A stretch of 25,121 nt of DNA, from assembly GCA_033811555.1 (NCBI GenBank), contig JAPXOG010000008.1, positions 1 through 25,121 of the forward strand. The letters run 5' to 3'. Under the pieces are notes generated by a model. It did not search any database. It saw only the letters and a list, made by a program, of their open reading frames with translations, and was not told where the DNA came from. Position 1 is the stretch's first letter. Every line of letters starts with the position of its first letter. Shown here in pieces: positions 1 to 7,034 of the stretch. The translations under genes were made by a program, and so were the position numbers. The DNA comes from EsbW-18 sp033811555. Its GTDB lineage: Bacteria > Patescibacteriota > Minisyncoccia > Phycocordibacterales > EsbW-18.

Positions 1-237
1 GAGTTGCACCGTTTGAACGTGACTCACTCCATGCTCTCGAAAAAGCAGATCTGCACGATGAAGGCATCGACGGAATACTTCAAGTTGCCTGGGAACTACG
101 GCTACAAGTGGCCGTCCCTGACTCAACTTCACCTGACCTTATTCGAGTCGGAATTCGACAACGCTCACGACGCAGGCGGTTACGTGTTGGCCTGCATGAA
201 ATGCTTCTACCGGCTGCAGTCACTCGGTGTGATTTAG
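1..237 (+). CDS. DnaQ-like DEDDh 3'-5' exonuclease, C-terminal fragment
   Basis: The frame is open from the first base, so the 5' end lies outside the window. The 78 visible residues end in TAG. They carry the C-terminal signature of the DnaQ-type exonucleases found in Bacteroidetes and CPR: a CTMKAST stretch, a GNYGYKWPSL stretch, LHLTLF, then AHDAGGYVLACMKCF. In family members the last motif normally reads HDAxxDV, where the Asp is the fourth acidic metal ligand of DEDDh. Here that position is Tyr (codon TAC at about 175-183), so the last catalytic acid appears lost. The family removes nucleotides from 3' ends in proofreading or repair. By hand count the fragment is about 52% GC against about 42% in the next 240 bases, which hints at a different origin or a join. 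The family call is firm from motif recall; activity is doubtful. Confidence 0.75.
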   Translation, partial: ELHRLNVTHSMLSKKQICTMKASTEYFKLPGNYGYKWPSLTQLHLTLFESEFDNAHDAGGYVLACMKCFYRLQSLGVI

Positions 238-586
238 TCACTTTTATTGATTGGGAAACATGCTCACTCAAGACGAGATCGAACGAAGACGGCATTTTCT
301 GACTACGCGTGTCAATCACTATTCCATCATAAATATTTTCTCCAATCACCTCATAAAGAGCTACAACTGCGTCTCCAGCGCATTTCCCAATCGCAACTAC
401 TCGAACTCGATCGAAATCAGACATCGAATATACCTTACCAGCAATGAATAAAGCTGTTTCTGTGCGCGATACTGCATCCTTAACTGCAATTCGAGTATCA
501 ATAGCCAAAAGTCCTGCTTCTAAGATAGCGAGACCATCAGCGCGTAATTGGTTTGTCGCAAGTGCTTGTATATTTTTAATTTTCAT
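238..586 (-). pseudogene. Glycerate 2-kinase (DUF4147/MOFRL type), N-terminal fragment
   Basis: The first roughly 115 residues match the N-terminal domain of glycerate 2-kinase: an opening MKIKNIQALATNQLRADGLA, an AILEAGLLAID helix, then RVRVVAIGKCAGDA, the family's conserved GKA segment, and YDGIVIDT. Family members run to about 430 residues and end in a MOFRL domain. Here recognisable similarity stops around an IKVTKS stretch, next to the stop codon of the convergent exonuclease fragment at 237. The reading frame stays open to about position 80 but is then antisense to the exonuclease and resembles nothing. I chose the ATG at 586, which fits the family start; a GTG at 598 and an ATG at 595 also lie in frame. 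An intact enzyme would phosphorylate glycerate; this fragment cannot be active. It may be a genuine deletion join or an assembly chimera. Confidence 0.6.
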
Positions 587-720
587 ATAATTCATCACAA
601 GTTGCGATTACAATGTCGCTCATAAGGCAAACTTAAATATCAAAGCTTTATCTATGATATCAACAGTTGCTATATATAGTGTACCGTGAAAACGTAATGA
701 ATAACACCCATTAATAAGCA

Positions 721-729
721 TGCTAAACT
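721..729 (+). promoter_or_regulatory. Extended -10 promoter giving a leaderless or nearly leaderless transcript
   Basis: TGC followed by TAAACT fits the extended -10 pattern TGnTAnnnT. Only six bases (ACAAAT) separate it from the ATG at 736, so transcription would begin at about the start codon. No Shine-Dalgarno sequence lies upstream of that ATG and no good -35 is visible. Confidence 0.45.
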
Positions 730-735
730 ACAAAT

Positions 736-1353
736 ATGCGACGTTTTCCACACTACTCAGACGTTTCTTTTAGAATTTTTAAAAAACTTGAAACTCCTGG
801 GCAAATACAGGACTTCATAAATACCTTACCTTTTAATTTTGAAAAAAATGGAGATACTATGCGATCTCCTAAAGATGTTCTTGCACACAAAACAGCGCAC
901 TGCCTTGAAGGAGCCCTACTTTCAGCTGCTGCACTGTGGTACAACGGACATGAACCATTTCTTCTTGATCTTGAGACACATCCTCATGATCAATCTCATG
1001 TGGTAGCTCCTTTTTGCCATCTTGGACGTTGGGGAGCTATTTCAAAAACCAACCACTCCGTCCTGCGTTATCGAGACCCTGTTTTTAAGACACCTCGAGA
1101 ACTTGTTATGTCATATTTCAATGAATATTTTATTGACTCTGGTGAAAAAACTCTTCGTGCTTATTCAGAGCCGATTTCACTTCTTACAATTGACGATTCT
1201 TGGCTAACATCCCGCGATCCGTTATGGCATATAGAAAAAATGCTTATTAAAGCCAAACATATTCCTATAGCTCCAGCTTCAATACTCAAAAAACTCCGCA
1301 ACGCCGATCCTATTGAAATTACTGCAGGTTCACTGGTCGAAAGAAATATGTAA
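736..1353 (+). CDS. Conserved hypothetical protein, possibly transglutaminase/cysteine-hydrolase-like
   Basis: This 205-residue protein has no signal peptide or membrane segment. It belongs to a conserved uncharacterised family that I recognise by LPFNFE (31-36), a KTAHCLEGALLSAAALW stretch with Cys56, SHVVAPF with His88, and WGAISKTNH (99-107). A Cys at the head of a helix followed by a His on a strand is the layout of papain/transglutaminase-like folds, so a hydrolase or amidase role is possible but unproven; I cannot place a third catalytic residue with confidence. The start is set by an extended -10 six bases upstream. It converges on the cupin gene, with the two stop codons about 5 bp apart. 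It is probably a free-standing cytoplasmic gene with its own promoter. Confidence 0.75.
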   Translation: MRRFPHYSDVSFRIFKKLETPGQIQDFINTLPFNFEKNGDTMRSPKDVLAHKTAHCLEGALLSAAALWYNGHEPFLLDLETHPHDQSHVVAPFCHLGRWGAISKTNHSVLRYRDPVFKTPRELVMSYFNEYFIDSGEKTLRAYSEPISLLTIDDSWLTSRDPLWHIEKMLIKAKHIPIAPASILKKLRNADPIEITAGSLVERNM

Positions 1354-1358
1354 GTTTT

Positions 1359-1751
1359 CTATTCTGTTGTTACACCGTCAAAGTGTTCTTCTGCCTCGTC
1401 TTGTTTTGAAACATGAAGCGTTTTGTCTTTGTGGTGCGGAGGGGCATATAGAGTATAAAGTTTCAATTCTTCCTCAGGAGATGAGTTGATGACATTGTGA
1501 CGAGCCCCTGCGGGAACTACAACTGCATAGCCATCAGAAACTTTATGTGTAACACCGTCAATAATCACCTGACCTTCCCCCGAATCAAATCTAAAAAACT
1601 GATCTTCATCGTGAATTTCCTCACCTATTTCTTCTCCAGGGCGCAAAGACATTAGAACTAGTTGCATATTTGCCCCCGTATACACCACACGACGATAATC
1701 GTTGTTATTCGTAGTCTCGTGTTCTATATTTTCAACATAACCTTTTTTCAT
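1359..1751 (-). CDS. Cupin-domain protein
   Basis: This is a single-domain cupin of 130 residues when started at the ATG at 1751 (MKKGYV); a TTG five codons upstream is also in frame but fits the family less well. The first cupin motif is EIGEEIHDEDQFFRF with His47, where the usual second His is replaced by an acidic residue. The second motif, GYAVVVPAGARHNVIN, follows the standard G-x5-P-x-G-x2-H-x3-N spacing with His85. These residues would bind a divalent metal inside the beta barrel. Members of this small cytoplasmic family resemble the cupin half of mannose-6-phosphate isomerase, but the substrate is unknown. The acidic C-terminus ends in HFDGVTTE. There is no clear operon partner. Confidence 0.85.
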   Translation of the reverse strand: MKKGYVENIEHETTNNNDYRRVVYTGANMQLVLMSLRPGEEIGEEIHDEDQFFRFDSGEGQVIIDGVTHKVSDGYAVVVPAGARHNVINSSPEEELKLYTLYAPPHHKDKTLHVSKQDEAEEHFDGVTTE

Positions 1752-1806
1752 ATCTATTGATTGCAAAGCGCAAAATATTATTTCAACACTTCACGCTGAG
1801 CATATT

Positions 1807-1995
1807 TTATTTTTTAATAGCTTGTGCATCTTCCTTTGATAGAAATTTAAACATATTCCCACCACAAGAAGCACACGTCCCTTTAGCCGACCATCGTCCG
1901 TTTTTTTCTGAAACTATTGGGTTATTCATTACCTGCATCGTTGGTTTATTGTTTGCATCTCTACATTTCATGCAGAGCGCTTTAAGTTCTTGCAT
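1807..1995 (-). CDS. DUF5679 small zinc-ribbon-like protein
   Basis: This is a small protein of about 62 residues with two CxxC pairs: LCMKC near the N-terminus and GTCASCGG further on, linked by a stretch ending NGRWSAKG. This is the DUF5679 pattern, common in CPR and archaeal genomes and of unknown function; the cysteines probably bind one zinc ion. I take the start at the Met of MQELKAL (1995) because the domain begins there. A GTG at 2031 in the same frame would add 12 residues that do not look like the domain. Neither start has a Shine-Dalgarno sequence. It lies on the same strand as pyrD, about 95 bp downstream of it, with no obvious functional link. Confidence 0.75.
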   Translation of the reverse strand: MQELKALCMKCRDANNKPTMQVMNNPIVSEKNGRWSAKGTCASCGGNMFKFLSKEDAQAIKK

Positions 1996-2090
1996 ACTTT
2001 TATATATTACTTCTAATAATTTAAACCGCACCTATAATGATGTCATAAAAATCTAAGATGCGCACCATGAACTTCTACTCTATTTACAGA

Positions 2091-3212
2091 CTATCGGTGA
2101 GCACTACCTACTGCATCAGAAATGCTTTTAAAGCCATCACGAGTAAGGTAACGCGCTAACTCCAAATTAATCTCAGCAACTCGCTGAGGACCCTCATAAA
2201 TTAAACCGGTAATAAGCTGAAGCAACGATGCCCCCAACTTAACTTTTCTGTATGCATCTTCCGCAGTAAAAATTCCTCCGCATCCTACAACTACAAACCG
2301 CTTTCCATACTCTGTATACGCAAGCGAGATCAACTCATCTGACCGATCTCGACACGGCAGTCCGCTCAGGTTTCCCTTCGGATACCGTTCACTCTCTTTG
2401 GATACCACACACGGATGTGTACGATCTTTTTGAAGATTCCCAAATATGACACCAGTTACAAACCCATAACGTTCACACACAGAAAGCATACTTCGAATCT
2501 CATCGTTAGTTTTTATAATCGGCATTTTGACAAATACTGGGCGAGAAATCGAAAGTTTACCAACTGCTTTCAGTAATTCTTCAAGGTGCGCTGGCAAATA
2601 AAACTCAATATTTCCTTTAAGATTTGGACAACTTATATTGAGTTCATAATATGCAAATTGAACACCTGATAACTCAGCATCTTGAAATCCAGCAACTACA
2701 TCGGCTACCGCCTCTTCCTGTGTTTTGATTGTATCAGTGTTCGTCTTACCAATACTGATCCCAATAGGAATAGAAAACTTTTCGCCTGACAAACGTCTAA
2801 GTGTTTCTTGCACACCAAGATTTTTAAACCCCTTATTCACAACAAGTGCGCGTGACTTTGGAAGTCGACCAAGCATCGGTCGAGGATTTCCTTCATAAGG
2901 GTGGTATGTCAACGTACCAACAGTGCTAAATCCAAAACCAAGAGCAGATATTATACGAGTAAGCCGTGCTTCATAATCAAACCCTGCCGCAAGTCCAATT
3001 GGAGATGAAAACGTAATCCCACTAATATTTTGACGCAAAGAATCAAAAGAATGATCAAGTAATTTTGCAATAATATGACGCAAACGCTGTTTATTCCCTA
3101 TTCTTTCTCCAAATGCTATTGCACTATTATGCACGCGCTCAGAGTCAAAAAAAAATAGCACGGGACGAATCATCCTGTACATCACGTGCATACTTGTAAG
3201 TATCATTTTCAT
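2091..3212 (-). CDS. pyrD: Dihydroorotate dehydrogenase, class 2-like
   Basis: PyrD oxidises dihydroorotate to orotate, the fourth step of UMP synthesis, using FMN. The 373-residue protein has a class 2-like N-terminal helix (PVLFFFDSERVHNSAIAFG), then the FMN barrel: PIGLAAGFDY (71-80), GTLTYHPYEGNPRP, NISCPN (192-197) and, near the C-terminus, VVGCGGIFTAEDAYRKVKLG and LITGLIYEGP. The length and the helix point to the membrane-associated quinone-dependent class. However, the catalytic base position is Cys195 as in class 1, where class 2 has Ser, and the class 2 GFDK lysine is Tyr80. The electron acceptor is therefore uncertain. A TATACT hexamer at about 3253-3258 is a plausible -10. No other pyr gene is in the window, so it may serve salvage or a partial pathway. 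Confidence 0.9.
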   Translation of the reverse strand: MKMILTSMHVMYRMIRPVLFFFDSERVHNSAIAFGERIGNKQRLRHIIAKLLDHSFDSLRQNISGITFSSPIGLAAGFDYEARLTRIISALGFGFSTVGTLTYHPYEGNPRPMLGRLPKSRALVVNKGFKNLGVQETLRRLSGEKFSIPIGISIGKTNTDTIKTQEEAVADVVAGFQDAELSGVQFAYYELNISCPNLKGNIEFYLPAHLEELLKAVGKLSISRPVFVKMPIIKTNDEIRSMLSVCERYGFVTGVIFGNLQKDRTHPCVVSKESERYPKGNLSGLPCRDRSDELISLAYTEYGKRFVVVGCGGIFTAEDAYRKVKLGASLLQLITGLIYEGPQRVAEINLELARYLTRDGFKSISDAVGSAHR

Positions 3213-3329
3213 TTCAAATATTTCAATAAAAATCTCGCTTCAACAGTATACTAAATTATATAAATTAAAGAAGTAAAAATATCTAGAGATAATGAACACC
3301 CATTTTATAAAAATCGACTATATTTTTGA
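3213..3329. other. Intergenic region between pyrD and the recombinase relic
   Basis: About 115 bp of very AT-rich DNA with no supportable gene. It holds the probable pyrD promoter (TATACT on the minus strand, about 40 bases upstream of the pyrD start). I find no copy of the tRNA-Gln 3' end here, so there is no sign of a duplicated attachment site. Confidence 0.5.
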
Positions 3330-3633
3330 TGGAAGCTTAATCCGATATATATAAATGAAGAAGAGTTAATACGACAATTTGAAAAGCTGATTGATCAAGT
3401 AAATATTAACGAAATCGGAATGAGAGAAAAAAGTTAAATACGAAGTAGAACGAATAAAAAGATTTAACCTATTTGTTTTAAATACCAAACAACAGATACA
3501 GATAAAAGACGTGGATATCAAAGACTACGCAAAATTTATTTTAAAAGAAGGGCTAATTGAAGAAAAACGAGAATTACTAAGTTGTTTTAAGAGTAAAATT
3601 ATTCTAAAAAATAAGATAATTTCTCTTAATTAA
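3330..3633 (+). pseudogene. Serine recombinase, C-terminal remnant with frameshift
   Basis: Two overlapping plus-strand frames join into the tail of a large serine recombinase. The first frame, codons in phase with 3351, gives KLNPIYINEEELIRQFEKLI and continues to NEIGMREK. The second, in phase with 3433, gives KVKYEVERIKRF, then DVDIKDYAKFILKEGLIEEK, then RELLSCFKSKIILKNK and a TAA at 3631-3633. The YAKFILKEG...EKRELLSC ending is characteristic of CPR serine recombinases. The frames meet at a run of six A at 3427-3432, consistent with one extra base. The catalytic resolvase domain and DNA-binding recombinase domain are absent upstream, where TGA at 3327-3329 closes the frame. This is a dead relic of a mobile element, abutting the methyltransferase stop codon (3630-3632). 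Confidence 0.75.
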
Positions 3634-6600
3634 GAATTTCTTACAAGGTTTTTTTCCTCTTCGTTTAGTTCGTATAAATCCATAACCAGTTCATTCATTT
3701 CGTCTTCTAATTCTTTAGTATCAATTTTTGAACCTGTTTTTTTAATTTCAATAATTTTATCAATTATATTTATAATTTCTTTGCCAATAATATTTTTACT
3801 TTGTAATTTTAAATTTGGTATAGGTATTTTAGATAAAGGATCTTGATAGAGCTCTAATGTGTTACCTTTTCTTTTTCCTCTATTAAAAAGCCATTGATAC
3901 ATAATTTTTGAATTAAGAATTCCTAAAATATATCTACTAGGAAAACTGGTATCAATTGATCGTATATAAAGAACGTCTTCACTAGCGTAAAAATTGTAGT
4001 CTGCCAAAGAAAATATATTCTCTTTTGGTCTATAAGGAAGCACAATTTTTTCTTTGTCGGTAAATATATCTTCGTCTCTAGGCCAGTGTTGGCTAAACCA
4101 TGGCAATCTTCCATTCTTATACTCCCTCTTCATTTCGAGAAATTCTCTAAATTCTGAAAGGTGTTTTTTAATATTTGGAAAATTATCTATATTAGTTAGT
4201 TTATTTGTATAGATAACAAATAATTTTGGATCAAAATTTTCATGAGTATAATATTTGTTTATATCAGTACTTTTATAGCATGTATGAGTTATTGATTTTT
4301 CTAATTCTTTATTTTGAAATTCTTGCTTTGATACAACAAAAATACCGTCTCCAATATTATAGTGATCACCTTTCACCTTATTTTTATTTGATGCGCTAAC
4401 CTTATCACACCCAGAATGGAAACCCTTATTTATATTACTTATTGACCCAAGATTAATAGATCCAATTATCATTTTATTAAGAACCTTATCTATACCATCC
4501 CCCTCAGTGTTTGTTAGGCGTATGTAGTGTCCATCAAATATGTTTGATTGATCTATATTAGAGTAAATAGTATTTTTATCTTTAAGTAATAAAATATCCT
4601 GGATAATTTCATCATTATTTTTAAGATATCCGACTCTTTTTGTTATAGCAGTCTTTACAGGTCTTTCTTTTTTACCTTTCTGTAAAATAGTAATCATATT
4701 ATGTTGACCAAGAGCGCTTTCAAAAATCTTCATTTCACCGAAGTTAACGAGTTTAAGTAGAGTAGTTCTATTCTTAAAATCCTCAATGAGTTTTTTAGCT
4801 CCTGTAGCTGTAATATAGTAATTTGTAGTTATAAAAGATAAAACGCCACCATCTTTCAACATATCAATACCAAAATGAAAAAAGAAATAGAACAAATCCA
4901 TCTTTCCTAGATGAAATCTTTTCCCCAAAGGTGAATCTTTTATGTTTCTAAAGATATCCTTATTACCTTTTTCGCCAACATAAGGAGGATTACCAATTAC
5001 AATATCAAAACCTTCTTTAATACTTGGGAAAAAATATTTTATACCAAAAAAATCAACTGGTTTGTTTTCAAAAATGTTTTTATAGCTAGCCCAAAGTAAC
5101 AACACTCGGGAATGCTGATCTATTTGCTTCTTATTCATTTTCGCTAAAATTTCTTCAATTTTCTTGTCTCCGTTATAGGAAACCAACCCCGTAAGATGTG
5201 CGAGCTTTTCCTCAACTTTCGCATCAATTAATTTATGAATTTCATTATTAGCACTTCGCTTATTTTCTCCAGAAGAAGAAAAGTATCTATCAACGGCACT
5301 AGCAAGTTTTTCTTGAAATGCATCTCCAAATAATGATGAGTCCTGAATCGTCTCTTGTTCTGGTGCAGAAATTAGACTATTCGCACAAACAAACTTAAAG
5401 TCTAGGTTTGGAAGTGGTTCTATTCCACGATTTGGTTTACTGTCATCAATTTCAGATTCTACAACCAAAGTCAAAAAACATCGCAAACGAGATACATCCA
5501 CAGCGATTGGTTGGATATCTACCCCGAAAATTGAGTTCTTTATAACATCAAGTTTTCTTGTGTAATCAAATGGGTTTTGCTTTACCTCGTTGATTATCTT
5601 TTGTTTGTATAAATCAGGAACACCTTTTAGTTTCTTTTCAAGCCAAAGGGTACAGTCTGGATCAACTTGTTGCAGTATATAAACTATCTTTTGAAGTGCA
5701 CCGATAGGATACGCCCCTGATCCACATGCTGGGTCTAATATTCTAAGTGATTCAACAGCGTTTATTACCTGCTCTTTTTCTTTTTGTTCTAGAGGATATT
5801 CAGTATCGTCAGTTAAATCATAACTAACCAGGGCGTTTAGTTTCTTGTCTTCAATATCTGTTTTGGTTTTAAAGTATTCAATCAAAGATTGATCCACCAT
5901 GTACTCTACGATCTGTCTTGGTGTATAGAAACTACCCGTATCTTTTTGTTCATTTTTACCAGTTTCGGAATCAATTTTCTTTGCGAGTAGGTTTTCAAAA
6001 ATCTTTCCGAGCATTTCAGGATCAACTGAAAGCTCTTGATCAAATACTGTGTTTTCATCAATGGTGAAATTGTATGTTTCAAGAAGCTCAAAAAATTCTT
6101 TAAACCATTTGTCACTAATTTTGAGGGTATTGATATATTTCGAAGCAAATGTACCACGGTCGAGTTCATAATAGTCATCAGTTTGCGGATTAAAAAGACC
6201 ACCGTTTAAATATGGTACTTTATCAAAAAGTTCTGTTCGTATATCACGAGCGTCAATACTAGTATTCAAAACTCCAAAGAACAGCGGTTCAAGTACATTG
6301 TGATAATAATTATCCGACACAACTTTTGAAGATAAAATCTCATCAGGAACAAGCTGACCATTATCAGACTTCTTTTGCTTTAAGAACCAACAAAACATCG
6401 CTCGCCCAATAAGGCGAACAGCAAAACTCTTGCGAGTATTTATATCTGTCTCGGACACTCCAGGAAGAATAAGATTTTGGTCTTCAATAGAAACAAGCTC
6501 ATCAAAGAACTTCGCAACTTCTAGATAAAATTGCTTATTTACAACTTCAACAGAGAAACGGTTGAGTAAGTCGTCTACATCTTTAATTCTTCCTTTTTTG

Positions 6601-7034
6601 ATGAGTTGTTGCTCTGGAGTTCTAACTTTCGCACTACTTCCTAGATAAAAAGAGTACCGTCGTGCATTAGAGTATTTTTTAATAACTTTGTTTTTGTCAT
6701 TGAGATCTAGAGTTATCGTGAGGTACGAAAAGCGATAATTATCAGAATCATTATTCTTGAAAATAACTAAAGCCCTGTGAATCCAGTGATCTGCCAAAAT
6801 CTTAAAAGCATCTGTTGCGATAGCTACTCGTGAATCTTTATCGTGAGTATGACCCATTTCCAAAACATGCAAATCAAGTGATTCACAAAAACCCAAAATC
6901 TTTGCTTTGGTTATCTCTTTATATCTATCCTTGTTAATTACAATATCTTCTTCTCTTAATTTAAAATCTTCAGGAAGAAAATCTTGAATGAAAGTAACAA
7001 AAGATTCTGGATCGTATTTTTCGTTTAATTTCAT
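3630..7034 (-). CDS. Eco57I-type adenine-specific DNA methyltransferase with target-recognition region
   Basis: A 1134-residue class I SAM-dependent methyltransferase. Residues 1-180 form a family N-terminal domain without an obvious PD-(D/E)xK nuclease site. Motif X is FYTPR (369-373), SAM-binding motif I is DPACGSG (434-440), and catalytic motif IV is NPPY (682-685), the signature of N6-adenine or N4-cytosine methylases; adenine is more likely from overall similarity. Residues from about 860 to 1100 resemble a type I/IIG target-recognition region and end in a helical, charged tail. The start ATG overlaps the helicase TGA as ATGA (7031-7034), so translation is coupled. Expected role: host-genome marking, or modification-dependent licensing of the partner nuclease-helicase. 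It lacks its own nuclease, unlike a classic type IIG enzyme. The MTase assignment is firm; the restriction partnership is inferred from context. Confidence 0.9.
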   Translation of the reverse strand: MKLNEKYDPESFVTFIQDFLPEDFKLREEDIVINKDRYKEITKAKILGFCESLDLHVLEMGHTHDKDSRVAIATDAFKILADHWIHRALVIFKNNDSDNYRFSYLTITLDLNDKNKVIKKYSNARRYSFYLGSSAKVRTPEQQLIKKGRIKDVDDLLNRFSVEVVNKQFYLEVAKFFDELVSIEDQNLILPGVSETDINTRKSFAVRLIGRAMFCWFLKQKKSDNGQLVPDEILSSKVVSDNYYHNVLEPLFFGVLNTSIDARDIRTELFDKVPYLNGGLFNPQTDDYYELDRGTFASKYINTLKISDKWFKEFFELLETYNFTIDENTVFDQELSVDPEMLGKIFENLLAKKIDSETGKNEQKDTGSFYTPRQIVEYMVDQSLIEYFKTKTDIEDKKLNALVSYDLTDDTEYPLEQKEKEQVINAVESLRILDPACGSGAYPIGALQKIVYILQQVDPDCTLWLEKKLKGVPDLYKQKIINEVKQNPFDYTRKLDVIKNSIFGVDIQPIAVDVSRLRCFLTLVVESEIDDSKPNRGIEPLPNLDFKFVCANSLISAPEQETIQDSSLFGDAFQEKLASAVDRYFSSSGENKRSANNEIHKLIDAKVEEKLAHLTGLVSYNGDKKIEEILAKMNKKQIDQHSRVLLLWASYKNIFENKPVDFFGIKYFFPSIKEGFDIVIGNPPYVGEKGNKDIFRNIKDSPLGKRFHLGKMDLFYFFFHFGIDMLKDGGVLSFITTNYYITATGAKKLIEDFKNRTTLLKLVNFGEMKIFESALGQHNMITILQKGKKERPVKTAITKRVGYLKNNDEIIQDILLLKDKNTIYSNIDQSNIFDGHYIRLTNTEGDGIDKVLNKMIIGSINLGSISNINKGFHSGCDKVSASNKNKVKGDHYNIGDGIFVVSKQEFQNKELEKSITHTCYKSTDINKYYTHENFDPKLFVIYTNKLTNIDNFPNIKKHLSEFREFLEMKREYKNGRLPWFSQHWPRDEDIFTDKEKIVLPYRPKENIFSLADYNFYASEDVLYIRSIDTSFPSRYILGILNSKIMYQWLFNRGKRKGNTLELYQDPLSKIPIPNLKLQSKNIIGKEIINIIDKIIEIKKTGSKIDTKELEDEMNELVMDLYELNEEEKNLVRNS

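Noticed and set aside
108..451. Small plus-strand reading frames in the left edge region
   Set aside because: They overlap the exonuclease or glycerate-kinase fragments out of frame and show no family features.
1757..2056. Hydrophobic 99-residue plus-strand protein
   Set aside because: It is antisense to the DUF5679 gene, whose cysteine pattern is recognisable, so the plus-strand reading is a shadow.
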